NCBI GenBank assembly: GCA_027306505.1
Contig: DAHUZP010000017.1
Span: 111,244 to 151,713, forward strand
Direction: 5' to 3'
Source: Thermoplasmata archaeon
GTDB taxonomy: Archaea; Thermoplasmatota; Thermoplasmata; Lutacidiplasmatales; UBA184
DNA: 40,470 nt
Part shown: in pieces, positions 8,054-16,621 of the stretch
Layout of the letters: every line of letters begins with the position of its first letter
Position numbering within the stretch: position 1 is the stretch's first letter
The notes under the pieces: model-generated
Databases searched by the model: none
Seen by the model: the letters and a program-made list of their open reading frames with translations, nothing else
Told to the model about the DNA's origin: nothing
Position numbers and translations under genes: made by a program

Positions 8054-8101
8054 CCCCTCTCAAGAGGGGGGCGACGCGTCCCGCGGGCAGCTCGCCTGCC
8101 C
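8054..8101. terminator. two hairpins between convergent genes
   Basis: CCCCTCT-CA-AGAGGGG (8054-8069) and GGGCAG-CTCGC-CTGCCC (8085-8101) are perfect inverted repeats in the 90-base gap between the convergent phosphoribosyltransferase and fhs genes. Either could form in both transcripts. Terminator or mRNA-end stabiliser function is inferred from position. Confidence 0.5.
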
Positions 8102-8130
8102 TCCCCTCGCCCGTCCCTGGCGCTGCTCGC

Positions 8131-9846
8131 TCAGTGGACCCCGGTGATCTCCCCGGAGGGCGTGAGGTCGATCCCGAGAGCGGCGGGGGCCCTGGGCAAG
8201 CCCGGCATGAGGACGATCTCGCCGGTGGTCGCGACCAGGTAGCCGGCCCCGGTCCGGGGCAGGACCCGGTGCACCTGGAGCCGGAAGCCCCCGGGACGGC
8301 CACGCAGATGCGGGTCATCGGACAGGGAGAGGGGGGTCTTCGCGATGCAGAGCGGCAATCGTCCGTGCCCCAGGGCACGGACCTCCTCGAGGTCCTTCAC
8401 CGCCTGCGCGCTGAGGTCCACCCCGTCCGCCCCGTAGATCTCGCGGGCGACCCGTTCGAGCTTCTCCTCCGCCGTGGTCCGCTCCGCGTCGTAGAGAGGG
8501 TGCCCACGGGCGCCCTTGCGCGCGGCGTCCAGCACGAGCTCCGCCAGCTGCACGCCCCCTGCGCTCCCTTCGGCGAACACGTTGCTCTCGGCCCAGGGTA
8601 CGCCCTGCCGGTCGCAGAAGGCTCCCACCTGACGGACCTCTTCGGCGGAGTCACCGGGGAACCGGTTGAGGGCCACGACGGGGGAGAGCCCGAAGGTCCG
8701 GACGTTGTCGAGGTGCTTCTCCAGGTTGGCGAGCCCCTTTCCCACGGCCTCAGGGTTGGGGAGATGGTCGTTGACCAGGTCCGCGCCGCCGTGGTAGCGC
8801 AGGGCGGGAAGGGTCGCGACGACCACCGCTCCATCGACCGGTACATCGGCGATCGGACCCACCAGGTCCATGAACTTCTCGGTCCCCAGGTCGGAGGCGA
8901 AGCCCGCCTCGACCAGGCAGATCTCGGAGAGCGCGCGGGCCATGTGGATGGAGATGGCGCTCGCGGTGCCATGGCCCAGGTTCGCGAAGGGCCCCGTGTG
9001 GACGAACGCGGGGGTCCCCTCGGAGGTCTGGACCAGGTTCGGATAGAGCGCGTCGCGCAGCAGGGCCGCCATGGCGCCGACCGCTCCCAGCTCTCGGGCA
9101 TAGACGGCCTGCCCGTCCCGGGTCCACCCGACCAGGATGCGTCCGAGCCGGTCCTTGAGGTCCTGGGGGTCGCGGGCGAGGCCGAGGACCGCCATCACCT
9201 CGGAGGCGGCCGTGATGATGAACGAGTCGTCCCGGGCGGGGCCGTACCCTTTACCTTCCCCCAGACCGATCCGCACCTGACGGAGGGCGCGGTCATCCAT
9301 GTCCATGGTCCGCGGCCAAACGATCCTCCCCGGGTCGAGGGGCGGAGCAAGACCGTGATGCAGGTGGTTGTCGATGAGAGCGGAGAGCAGGTTGTGCGCC
9401 GAGGTGACCGCGGAGGTGTCACCGGGGAATCCCAGGTTGAGGAGCGCGGCCGGCTCGACGCAGGCGCGCCCTCCGCCCGAACCGCCGCCTTTGAGCCCGA
9501 GCGTCGGCCCCAGCGAGGGTTGGCGCAGGCAAACGGTGGAGCGGTAGCCGAGCTTCCGAAGCGCCATCGCGAGACCGATCGAGGTGACCGTCTTGCCCTC
9601 GCCGTGGGTGGTCGGGGTCATCGAGGTGACCAGCAGGACCTTCCCTCGGTGGAGGGACGCCCGCTCCAGGGAGGGAAGCAGGTCGACCGGGACCTTCGCG
9701 CAACCCTGCCCGTAGGGGACGAGGTGGTCCACCCCGAGCCCGAGGTCGTAGGCCACGTCGGCGATCTTGCGGACCCCCTGGGTGGGCGACCGTAGCGGGG
9801 CCATCATCGACTTCTCTTCTCCCGTCGGCGATCCGGTCCGTGGCAT
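8131..9846 (-). CDS. fhs: formate-tetrahydrofolate ligase
   Basis: A 571-residue enzyme that makes 10-formyltetrahydrofolate from formate, tetrahydrofolate and ATP in the cytoplasm. The ATP site TPTTHGEGKTVTSIGLAMAL and the motif RQPSLGPTLGLKGGG are near-consensus, and the length fits the usual 550-560 residues plus a short extension. The called ATG at 9846 follows a GGAAGGG site; tandem ATGs at 9807/9804 would give the usual N-terminus and are also plausible. No other folate gene is in the window. The enzyme is common in bacteria and patchy in archaea, so a bacterial origin by transfer is possible but not shown. Confidence 0.95.
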   Translation of the reverse strand: MPRTGSPTGEEKSMMAPLRSPTQGVRKIADVAYDLGLGVDHLVPYGQGCAKVPVDLLPSLERASLHRGKVLLVTSMTPTTHGEGKTVTSIGLAMALRKLGYRSTVCLRQPSLGPTLGLKGGGSGGGRACVEPAALLNLGFPGDTSAVTSAHNLLSALIDNHLHHGLAPPLDPGRIVWPRTMDMDDRALRQVRIGLGEGKGYGPARDDSFIITAASEVMAVLGLARDPQDLKDRLGRILVGWTRDGQAVYARELGAVGAMAALLRDALYPNLVQTSEGTPAFVHTGPFANLGHGTASAISIHMARALSEICLVEAGFASDLGTEKFMDLVGPIADVPVDGAVVVATLPALRYHGGADLVNDHLPNPEAVGKGLANLEKHLDNVRTFGLSPVVALNRFPGDSAEEVRQVGAFCDRQGVPWAESNVFAEGSAGGVQLAELVLDAARKGARGHPLYDAERTTAEEKLERVAREIYGADGVDLSAQAVKDLEEVRALGHGRLPLCIAKTPLSLSDDPHLRGRPGGFRLQVHRVLPRTGAGYLVATTGEIVLMPGLPRAPAALGIDLTPSGEITGVH

Positions 9847-9966
9847 AGCGGCCCTTCCAAGGGAAAGGGCAGTTCCTTTTCCATCTTTCCCCGCGCGAAG
9901 GAGGCGAAAGGGTGGCGCGGGGCGGCCCGCGAGCGGCGGTCGTGCCGGGCGGCTAGCCTCCCCCGA

Positions 9967-10770
9967 CTATTCATGCACCACCACAGGGGTCGAGAGGAGC
10001 TCGCGGTTCTGCGCCAGGTAGTCCTGGACGTCGTGGTGCAGGGCGTCGAACTCCGCCTCGGCCCGTGCCATCGCCGCCTTCCACTGGAGGGCCGCGCTCT
10101 CGGAGAGGTGGGACGGGACGCAGGTCTTCGCGTAGTCCTCGGAGTACCCCTCCCAGGAGAGCTCTGCGATGCACTCGTTGCGGAGCTCCAGCCCCAGGAG
10201 GTTCTCGTACCCGTGCATGTGCCCCCGGTAGCCCGAGAGGAAGGCCCGGACCGTCGCGACCCTCCGCTCCGCACGCTCCGGTTCCCCTTCGATCTGCGCC
10301 ATCGGGAGGAAACAGACCTCCTCGTTGCGGTGGTCCAGCCCGGCCTCCGCGAACTGGCGGATGTGGACGTCGTGGAGCTGGCGGACGTAGCGGTCGAGCA
10401 AGGCGAGCCCCTTCTCCACGACCTCGGGGGGCACGTGCTGGCCCGCGCGAAGCCGCTCGCCCAGCTCGGAGAGCTGGCGGAGCAGCGGCTCCAGGATCTC
10501 TGCACGCTCCCGACGCAGCTCGGTCTGCAGGTCCCGGACGAGCTCGTCCATCGCGACCGCTCTCTTCTCGGAGGCGGCGCCCTTCTCCTCCCGGGCCCTC
10601 GCCCGGCGGTGCCGGACGCGCGCGCTGGAGATCCCCAGTTCCCGACGCAGCCCCCAGGTCGTCGAGGGGTGCCCGGGGTGTCGGTGAGGGAGATGTTCGT
10701 GTCGCACGGCCCCCATCCGCTGCAGGAGGCCCTCGAGGGGCCCGGTCTCCTGCTCCGTGATCTTCGTCAT
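9967..10770 (-). CDS. uncharacterised helical protein, possibly hemerythrin-like
   Basis: I do not recognise this 267-residue protein. Residues 1-75 are basic and histidine-rich; the remainder is predicted alpha-helical with amphipathic helices (LVRDLQTELRRERAEILEPLLRQLSELGERL) and clustered His, Asp and Glu (LHDVH, DHRNEE, GHMHGYE), which could bind a metal pair as in hemerythrin-like bundles. The ATG at 10770 is favoured because a TATA-like patch lies 27 bases upstream and the first 20 codons look coding; an internal ATG at 10551 would leave only the helical part. It follows the hydrogenase operon on the same strand but seems to have its own promoter. Confidence 0.6.
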   Translation of the reverse strand: MTKITEQETGPLEGLLQRMGAVRHEHLPHRHPGHPSTTWGLRRELGISSARVRHRRARAREEKGAASEKRAVAMDELVRDLQTELRRERAEILEPLLRQLSELGERLRAGQHVPPEVVEKGLALLDRYVRQLHDVHIRQFAEAGLDHRNEEVCFLPMAQIEGEPERAERRVATVRAFLSGYRGHMHGYENLLGLELRNECIAELSWEGYSEDYAKTCVPSHLSESAALQWKAAMARAEAEFDALHHDVQDYLAQNRELLSTPVVVHE

Positions 10771-10793
10771 GGGGGGTAAGTTCCCCGCACGGG

Positions 10794-10803
10794 GGTTATG
10801 CTC
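10794..10803 (-). promoter_or_regulatory. TATA-like element for the gene starting at 10770
   Basis: On the minus strand the patch GAGCATAACC has its centre (about 10798) 27-28 bases before the ATG at 10770. The distance matches a leaderless archaeal transcript. Confidence 0.5.
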
Positions 10804-10905
10804 TCGGTGAAGAAGGGTTGACCCCGGCGTGCGTGGGGTGGGAAAGGAGGGACGAGACCGACCCCGCGCCCTGTGCCCCCGGGGGGAGGGTCGGCGCGCC
10901 CGAGC

Positions 10906-11652
10906 TCAGGCCACAGCGTTCAGGACGTGTCGTGCCGAGGCATCGTTCGCCGCGTCGAGCGACGCCCGGGAGTAGCGGGACAGACGTTCCTCTTGTTCCC
11001 GCCCGAGCGGAGCCACGGCGACCCCCCAGTGACAGGCCCACCGTGACCCCACCTCCATCCGAGGGGCGAGCCCACGGTCGATGTTCACCTGGACGGGGAG
11101 GGGCGGTCCCAGGGCGAGCCGACCTTTCGAGCATAGCAGGCGCGGTCGAAGCAGCACCGAGCGCTCCGGCTCCACCGCCACCACCGTCCCCCAGGAGGGT
11201 CGGCAGGCCTCCATGTTCTCGAGCGTGGTCTCCACGTGCCCGGTCACCTGGCCCACCCCGACGAAGCAGACGTGGAAGAGGTGGTGAGGGATCGGGTGGG
11301 CCGGGAGCTGGCCTTTGAGCTCCTCGGATACGCTGCGGGGGAGCCCCCGCTCAACGAGCCGGTCGAGGATCCCGGCGAACTCCTCCCTCGTCCAGTGGTC
11401 CAGAAGGTCGTTCCCCACCCAGTAGGCCTCCACCACCCGGCGGTCGAACGGCTCGAGCCCGCCGTGCTCCGCGATCGCCTCCAGATAGGGCATGAGCGCC
11501 TCGAAACCCTCGAGGGCCCGGCGCGCCGCCTCGCGGTCCCCGTCCCCGGTCGCAGCCCCGTAGAGCGCTTCGGGCGCCCCGGGGGGCCCGCAGTAGCCCC
11601 GCAGGCTGGTGGGGAGGCTGAAGCGGGAGGCGAGCTCGACCCCGTTCTCCAT
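10906..11652 (-). CDS. conserved unknown at end of hydrogenase operon (DUF6390-like)
   Basis: A 248-residue cytoplasmic protein with no membrane segments. Visible features are an N-terminal SLRGYCGPPGAPEALYG motif, VVEAYWVGNDLLDHW, a histidine-rich patch PAHPIPHHLFHVCFVGVG and WACHWGVAVAPL near the C-terminus. From memory this pattern resembles the DUF6390 family found beside [NiFe] hydrogenases, a match I cannot verify here. The start ATG at 11652 is one base after the stop of the EamA gene, so it is translationally coupled and is the last gene of the hydrogenase operon. Histidines and cysteines could suit a metal-handling or assembly role; that is inference. Confidence 0.7.
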   Translation of the reverse strand: MENGVELASRFSLPTSLRGYCGPPGAPEALYGAATGDGDREAARRALEGFEALMPYLEAIAEHGGLEPFDRRVVEAYWVGNDLLDHWTREEFAGILDRLVERGLPRSVSEELKGQLPAHPIPHHLFHVCFVGVGQVTGHVETTLENMEACRPSWGTVVAVEPERSVLLRPRLLCSKGRLALGPPLPVQVNIDRGLAPRMEVGSRWACHWGVAVAPLGREQEERLSRYSRASLDAANDASARHVLNAVA

Positions 11653-11653
11653 C

Positions 11654-12637
11654 TCACTCCCCCCGGGAGACCGTGGAGGTCGGCGCCCGCCGGCGAACGA
11701 GGTCGATGAGCCAGTCCCGGGCCTCACGCCAGAGGGAGAGGCCCACCATCAGCACCACGCCGAGCACGACCGCGAGCGCTCCCATCGCCTCTACCCCGGT
11801 CAACCGGACCGAGCCCCAGGCCACCGAGAGGAGCCAGGAGACCGGGAATCCCAGGACGAGGATGGACGCGGCGATGCCCAGGTCCACGCGCTGGAGCCCG
11901 GCATACCAGGTCACGACGAAGAGCGAGAGCAACAGTGCGCTGATCCCCACCCAGGACCACTCTGCCGGGGAGAAGCTCGCGACGGCCCCGGCCTGGCCGG
12001 TCAAACCGAGGAAGGCGAGGAGGAAGACCGCTCCGAAGCCCATCCGGCCCAGGCTGACGGTGCCCACCTCGAGCCGGGACAGGAGCCGCTTCGACCAGGA
12101 GTACTCGACCGCCCAAAGCCCGGTCGCGGCGAGGACGTAGAGACTTCCGTCGGTCCACACGGGGGAGGAGAGCGACATGAGGAGGTAGTTCCCGGCGAGG
12201 AGGAGACCGGCCCCCAGGACCATACGCCAGTGGAAGCGCTCCCGGAGCCAGAGCAGGCCGAGCACGCTCGCCATGAGGAACAAGGTGCGGTAGAGGAAGG
12301 AGGCCGTGAGGCCGCCATGGGCCTGGGCGGCCATCTCAAGCCCCTCAAAGAAGAGCAGGAACGGGACGGCGCCTCCGATGAGCCCGATCCCCACCAACCA
12401 CAGCAGGTCGGAGCGGGAGAGCCGGGCGAGCCGAGTGCGGGCGGCGACGAGCGCGAGGGGCGCGATCATGAGGGCCACGGTGAGGTTGCGGACCGTGACG
12501 AACGCGTCCGCGTTGGTTCCGCCGACGGCGAAGGAGTTGACGAAGGTGGAGACGCCGCTGATGATGGCGGTCAGCAGGACGAGGAGGAGGCCCGGGCCTA
12601 GCAGGCGTCGCCGACCGGTGCTCCCCTCCCCGCCCAT
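11654..12637 (-). CDS. EamA/DMT superfamily transporter
   Basis: A 327-residue integral membrane protein with about ten transmembrane helices arranged as two five-helix EamA repeats (residues about 12-150 and 165-305), the standard size for drug/metabolite transporters. The C-terminal 25 residues are basic and cytoplasmic. It sits in the hydrogenase operon, four bases after the hemerythrin-like stop and one base before the next ATG. The substrate is unknown; its position could indicate a link to metal or metabolite supply for hydrogenase, but transporters of this family are often unrelated to neighbours. Confidence 0.9.
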   Translation of the reverse strand: MGGEGSTGRRRLLGPGLLLVLLTAIISGVSTFVNSFAVGGTNADAFVTVRNLTVALMIAPLALVAARTRLARLSRSDLLWLVGIGLIGGAVPFLLFFEGLEMAAQAHGGLTASFLYRTLFLMASVLGLLWLRERFHWRMVLGAGLLLAGNYLLMSLSSPVWTDGSLYVLAATGLWAVEYSWSKRLLSRLEVGTVSLGRMGFGAVFLLAFLGLTGQAGAVASFSPAEWSWVGISALLLSLFVVTWYAGLQRVDLGIAASILVLGFPVSWLLSVAWGSVRLTGVEAMGALAVVLGVVLMVGLSLWREARDWLIDLVRRRAPTSTVSRGE

Positions 12638-12641
12638 CGCC

Positions 12642-13295
12642 TCAATCCGCCGAGGGACCTAGTTCGGAGGCCCAGACCAGGATCGCGATCTCCGCCGCGA
12701 TGCGCGGGGCATCGAACTTCCGGATCTGCTGGAGCAGACGGCTCTGACGTGACCGGGGGAGCCACTCGCCGAGACGGCTCTGCAGGAGCTCCTCCTCCCG
12801 TCCGAGGTGCATCTCCAGGCGGTCCGCTTCCTCCCTCAGGGCGCGGGAGAGCGCCGCCGCGGTCGCCACGGTGGAGAGCGCGGAGGGCCGCAGCAGGTCC
12901 GCGACCTTGCTCTGGAAGAGCTGGGCCCGGGCGTGCTCCGCCTTGCACTCGACGAGCCCATCGAACGCCCGAGGGTCCGCCAGGGACTCGAGCGCGTCGT
13001 TCACCCGCTCCACGTCCGGGTAGTGGACGTGCACGACGTAGTCGCGGTGGACCTCCAGCGCCCTGTCCACGCGGTGCAGGTCGAGCCCGAGGGGGTCGAT
13101 GATGCCCTCCGAGGCGCGGCGCAAGCAGGTGGCCAGGATGACCAGGAGCGTGTGCTGCCGGTAGAGCTCGAAGCCCAGGTCCCCATCGGCGGTGGTGCGC
13201 TTCACCCGGGATGTCACGATCCGGGGGCGGGGCGCCTGGGCGCGCTCCGTGTCTACCGCGACCGTGGCTCCCGGTCGTTCAGTGTACGCTCGCAT
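12642..13295 (-). CDS. hemerythrin-like (HHE-type) protein
   Basis: A 217-residue helical protein with histidines and acidic residues spaced as in hemerythrin-like four-helix bundles: ELYRQHTLL (about 45), LHRVDRALEVHRDYVVHVHYPDVE (about 75-98), ECKAEHARAQLF (about 120) and ADRLEMHLGREEELL (about 160). Such proteins bind a di-iron centre and oxygen, NO or other diatomics. The first 35 residues are a basic linker. In the operon it lies between hypC and the EamA gene, so oxygen or NO handling near an oxygen-sensitive hydrogenase is an attractive inference. The ATG at 13295 begins the coding-like region. Confidence 0.65.
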   Translation of the reverse strand: MRAYTERPGATVAVDTERAQAPRPRIVTSRVKRTTADGDLGFELYRQHTLLVILATCLRRASEGIIDPLGLDLHRVDRALEVHRDYVVHVHYPDVERVNDALESLADPRAFDGLVECKAEHARAQLFQSKVADLLRPSALSTVATAAALSRALREEADRLEMHLGREEELLQSRLGEWLPRSRQSRLLQQIRKFDAPRIAAEIAILVWASELGPSAD

Positions 13296-13321
13296 GGGGG
13301 TCGATGGTAGCGGGAAGACTG

Positions 13322-13648
13322 TCAAGGGTTGGTGGAACCGGGTTGACGGGCCGCCCGATCCGAGGATGCGAGAGGGGGTGCGAGGGTCGGTGGGCAAGGG
13401 ACCTCCGGTACCACGGGCGCCTCCCCTCGTAGGGCCCGGGCGGCCTGCCAGGACTCGCGCGCATCCGATGGGGTCACCCGACGGGTGGCGAACCCCGCGT
13501 GGACCATCACGAAGTCCCCCACCCGGGTCTCCGGAAGGTAGAGCAGCCGGACCGTTCGGACGACCCCATCGAAGTCGACCTCGGCGGTTCGCTGAGGCTC
13601 GTCGGCGCCATGGATGCGCCGAACCTCGCCGGGGATCGTGAGACACAT
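13322..13648 (-). CDS. hypC: hydrogenase maturation chaperone HypC
   Basis: A 108-residue HypC/HupF protein, which with HypD carries the Fe(CN)2CO unit to the large subunit. The diagnostic N-terminus MCLTIPGEV is intact, with Cys2 as the iron ligand after methionine removal, and the fold continues VDFDGVVRTVRLLYLPETRVGDFVMVHAGFA. The proline-rich tail after about residue 75 makes it longer than typical HypC (75-95 residues). It is 44 bases after the HypA-like stop. HypB, HypD, HypE and HypF are not in the window. Confidence 0.95.
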   Translation of the reverse strand: MCLTIPGEVRRIHGADEPQRTAEVDFDGVVRTVRLLYLPETRVGDFVMVHAGFATRRVTPSDARESWQAARALRGEAPVVPEVPCPPTLAPPLASSDRAARQPGSTNP

Positions 13649-13692
13649 CTCTCGCTCGGACCCCCCTGCCGTTCCCCGTTCCTTCCCGACCT

Positions 13693-13986
13693 TCAGCCCG
13701 ACCGGTGGTGGACCGTTTCCCCTCGGGGCTCGAGGTCGACGCTCTCGAGGACGACCCGGTCCGCGTCGGGGCTGGAAAGGTCTAGGGTGTCCTGGGTGAT
13801 AAGGGCCGCGCCCTCAACTGGGGTGCCCTGGACGATCTCTCTCCATGCCCCGTGAAGCGCAGGCGGGTCCACGTGGGAGAGGGCGCCTAGACGGACCCTC
13901 ACGCGAACGATCCGCTCCTGCGGGTGGTCCGAGGCGAGCTCGACCAGCTTCTGCCGGAGGTCCCGGAACAGGAGCGCCTCATGCAT
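13693..13986 (-). CDS. hypA: HypA-like nickel chaperone lacking its zinc site
   Basis: A 97-residue HypA-like protein, the nickel chaperone that helps load Ni into the hydrogenase large subunit. The N-terminal nickel site Met-His-Glu is intact, and VRVRLGALSHVDPPALHGAWREIVQGTPVEGAALI aligns with the HypA core. The zinc-binding segment with two CxxC pairs, usual at about residues 70-90, is absent: the protein has no cysteine at all, and the region reads LDLSSPDADRVV. The ATG overlaps the end of the endopeptidase gene by eight bases. Loss of the structural zinc implies an altered form or reliance on another partner. Confidence 0.82.
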   Translation of the reverse strand: MHEALLFRDLRQKLVELASDHPQERIVRVRVRLGALSHVDPPALHGAWREIVQGTPVEGAALITQDTLDLSSPDADRVVLESVDLEPRGETVHHRSG

Positions 13987-14533
13987 GGACCGTCTCCCTG
14001 GGTCCGTGGGCACCGGTCGAACCGCCTCGGGACTCTCGCAACTCCGAGAGCACCTGATGGACCACCAGAGGGACCTGTTCCCGCACGGCGGCGGAGAGCC
14101 CCTTGCCGGTATCGAAGGAGGCGGCCTCGATGCCGTACACGACGAGACGCCTGGGCATCTGTCCCAGCGCGCGGCCCAGCCCGATGACCTCGGGGAGCGC
14201 GACCGCGTGCGTTGACCCGGCGCGTCCCTCCGGAGGGATCGGGTCCTCTCCTTCCACCAGACGGTGGACTGTGCCTGGAGCACTTCCTGAGAGAACGGCA
14301 TCGATGACCACGGCCAGGGCCGCTCCCTCCCACAGCTGGAGGAGCTCGGTGGTCTCGTCGGAGCACGTCACCCAGCGGGCGAGGTCACCTCCCTCCTCTC
14401 GCAGGCGAGCAAGCACCTCGGGGCCCACCCCGTCGTCCGAACGGTAGGGATTGCCGAGCCCGATGACCACTGCTTCCGCCGTCGGGGGAGCATGGGGGGG
14501 GAGCGTCCCTGAGGCGGGACCTCTTTCGGTCAT
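13979..14533 (-). CDS. [NiFe] hydrogenase maturation endopeptidase
   Basis: A 184-residue HycI/HyaD-family protease that removes the C-terminal tail of the large subunit once nickel is inserted. The motif VIGLGNPYRSDDGVG (residues about 22-36) holds the first acidic nickel ligand, VVIDAV the second, and STHAVALPEVIGL the histidine. It lies four bases after the large-subunit stop, as expected for a dedicated protease. Its substrate tail is the short segment after the DPCISCATH motif of the neighbouring large subunit. The C-terminus overlaps hypA by eight bases. Confidence 0.93.
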   Translation of the reverse strand: MTERGPASGTLPPHAPPTAEAVVIGLGNPYRSDDGVGPEVLARLREEGGDLARWVTCSDETTELLQLWEGAALAVVIDAVLSGSAPGTVHRLVEGEDPIPPEGRAGSTHAVALPEVIGLGRALGQMPRRLVVYGIEAASFDTGKGLSAAVREQVPLVVHQVLSELRESRGGSTGAHGPRETVHA

Positions 14534-14537
14534 TTCC

Positions 14538-15833
14538 TCAGTTCCTCTGGAGGTCGAGGCGGAGGAAGTGCGTCGCGCAGGAGATGCAGGGGTCGTGGTT
14601 GCGGATCGCGCGCTCACAGGCGTCCTGGAGCTGCGCGTCCTCGGCCTCGACGGAGCGTTCGACGAGATGTCGGACATCCTCCTCGATCCGTGCCTGGTTC
14701 TGCGCGGTCGGGGGAACGATCTTGGCCTCTCGGATGAGCCCGTCCTGCCCCACCTCGTACCGATGGTAGAGCAACCCCCGGGGGGCCTCGGTCGCGGCCT
14801 GGCCCACGCCTCCAGGGAACGGCGTGGGGGCAGGGACGAAGGGCTCAGAAGGCTCTCGGTAGTCCCGGACGATCCGCAGCGCCTCCTCGCAGGCGACGAC
14901 CACTTCAAGGGCGCGAACGAGGATCGCCTGGAACGGGTTCAGCACGGGGGAGGGGACCTTGAGCTCCTTCGCGAGCTCCGCCGCCCTCGGCGTCAGCCGG
15001 TCGCGGTTCAACGCGAACCGAGCGAGGGGCCCCACCAGGTAGGTCCCTCCTTCCTTCGACCGGGACTGCAGCGCGTTCGACCAGGGGACCTGCTGCTCCT
15101 GGAAGGCCTCCTCGAACCGCTCGACCGGCAGGTCCAACCCCGAGCTGGACACGACACGGCCCTGGTTCATCGGGTACTCCTCGGGGTGTCGCAGGGCGAC
15201 GAACTGGTAGTCCTCCTGCACCTGGGGGAAGGTGAGCGTCGCCACGAAGCGGGCGGTCGCCTCGGCCTGGGCGAGCGCGCGCTCCAGCGGGCTTCGGAGC
15301 GTCCGCATCTCCTCGCTCGTGGGGCACCGGTAGAAGCCTCCGATCCGGACGTTGATGGGGTGGATCGCACGGCCGCCGAGGGTCTCCATCACCTGGTTTC
15401 CCGCCCGCTTGAGCTCGAGCCCCTGCTTCACGATCTCCGGATGTCGCTCGGCCAGGTGGACCGCGTCCGGGAAGCCCAGGAAGTCGGGGAGGTGGAGGAG
15501 GTAGATGTGGAGGGCGTGGCTCTCGATCCACTCCCCCGCATAGAGCAGCCGCCGGAGGGCCCGGACAGTTCCAGAGACCTCGATGCCCGCGATCCGTTCC
15601 AGGGCGTGGGCGGCGCTCATCTGGTAGGCGACCGGGCAGATGCCGCAGATCCGGGCGGTGATGTCGGGGGCCTCGGTGTAGGCCCGGCCCCGAAGGAAGG
15701 CCTCGAAGAAGCGTGGAGGTTCGAAGATCCGGAGCTCGACCTCCCGGACCCTCTGCTGCTCGATGCGGACCCGCAAGGCCCCTTCGCCCTCCACCCGGGC
15801 GACATAGTTGACCGCGACCGTGCGCTCCGTCAC
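14538..15833 (-). CDS. hydA: [NiFe] hydrogenase large (alpha) subunit, group 3b type
   Basis: A 431-residue catalytic subunit of a cytoplasmic bidirectional NAD(P)-linked hydrogenase. The nickel-binding L1 motif [14 protein letters not shown] and the C-terminal L2 motif DPCISCATH are both complete, supplying the four cysteines for the Ni-Fe site. Nine residues follow the L2 histidine (FLRLDLQRN), a short tail for the endopeptidase encoded next. The start is GTG at 15833, overlapping the small-subunit stop as GTGA. The gene set with beta and gamma subunits points to group 3b (sulfhydrogenase-like) rather than F420- or methyl-viologen-type enzymes. Direction of catalysis in vivo is unknown. Confidence 0.94.
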   Translation of the reverse strand: MTERTVAVNYVARVEGEGALRVRIEQQRVREVELRIFEPPRFFEAFLRGRAYTEAPDITARICGICPVAYQMSAAHALERIAGIEVSGTVRALRRLLYAGEWIESHALHIYLLHLPDFLGFPDAVHLAERHPEIVKQGLELKRAGNQVMETLGGRAIHPINVRIGGFYRCPTSEEMRTLRSPLERALAQAEATARFVATLTFPQVQEDYQFVALRHPEEYPMNQGRVVSSSGLDLPVERFEEAFQEQQVPWSNALQSRSKEGGTYLVGPLARFALNRDRLTPRAAELAKELKVPSPVLNPFQAILVRALEVVVACEEALRIVRDYREPSEPFVPAPTPFPGGVGQAATEAPRGLLYHRYEVGQDGLIREAKIVPPTAQNQARIEEDVRHLVERSVEAEDAQLQDACERAIRNHDPCISCATHFLRLDLQRN

Positions 15834-16621
15834 GTCTTCGCTCTCTCCTCGCTCTCGCTTGCCTGCCGGAAGGCGGGCGCAGCCGCGTTGAACGTGCGGA
15901 AGACCCGAAGGAGCTCCCCCCGGGAGGCGCCCAGCTCGTGAAGGCGGTGGGTGAGGGGCGGGACGTTCGGGGTGCCCTGGGGGCCGAAGCAGCCGTAGCA
16001 GCCGCGGTGGAAGGCGGGGCAGATGGCGCCGCATCCCGCCTGCGTCACCGGCCCCAGGCATGTGGCGCCGCGGGCGACCAGCACACAGACGTTCCCGCGG
16101 CGCTTGCACTCGATGCATACGCTGTCGGTGGGAAGGTCGGGTGTTCGGCGGGTCAGGACCGCGGAGATCGTCTCCAGGAGCTGGTGCTTGCTGATCGGGC
16201 ATCCCCGAAGCTCGAGGTCGACCGACACGTGGTCGCGGATGGGGGTGGACGTGGCGAGGGTGCGGATGTACTGCGGGCTCGCATAGACCACACGGCTGAA
16301 CTCCTCCACGTCCGCGAAGTTCCGCAGGGCCTGGATGCCGCCGGAGGTGGCGCAGGCCCCGATCGTGACCAGGAAGCGCGACTCGGCCCGGATCTCCTGC
16401 ACCCGGTGTCGGTCCTCCTCGGTGGTGACCGAGCCTTCCACCAGCGTGAGGTCGTACGGGCCTTCGATCACCTGGCTCGAAGCTTCGCGGAAGTCGGCGA
16501 TCTCGACCCGGCGCGTGAGGGTGAGGAGCTCGTCCTCGCAGTCGAGCAGCGTAAGTTGACAGCCGTCGCACGAGGCGAACTTGAAGACCGCGAGGCGGGG
16601 GTTCGGTCCAAGGGCAGGCAT
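15830..16621 (-). CDS. hydD: [NiFe] hydrogenase small (delta) subunit
   Basis: A 263-residue electron-transfer subunit that carries Fe-S clusters between the Ni-Fe site and the flavoprotein. Cysteines occur in the expected sets: FASCDGCQ near residue 17, [30 protein letters not shown] and [27 protein letters not shown], enough for three clusters. There is no signal peptide, in line with a cytoplasmic group 3 enzyme. The ATG shares one base with the stop of the gamma-subunit gene (TGATG). The C-terminal 30 residues are charged and probably flexible. Confidence 0.94.
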   Translation of the reverse strand: MPALGPNPRLAVFKFASCDGCQLTLLDCEDELLTLTRRVEIADFREASSQVIEGPYDLTLVEGSVTTEEDRHRVQEIRAESRFLVTIGACATSGGIQALRNFADVEEFSRVVYASPQYIRTLATSTPIRDHVSVDLELRGCPISKHQLLETISAVLTRRTPDLPTDSVCIECKRRGNVCVLVARGATCLGPVTQAGCGAICPAFHRGCYGCFGPQGTPNVPPLTHRLHELGASRGELLRVFRTFNAAAPAFRQASESEERAKT

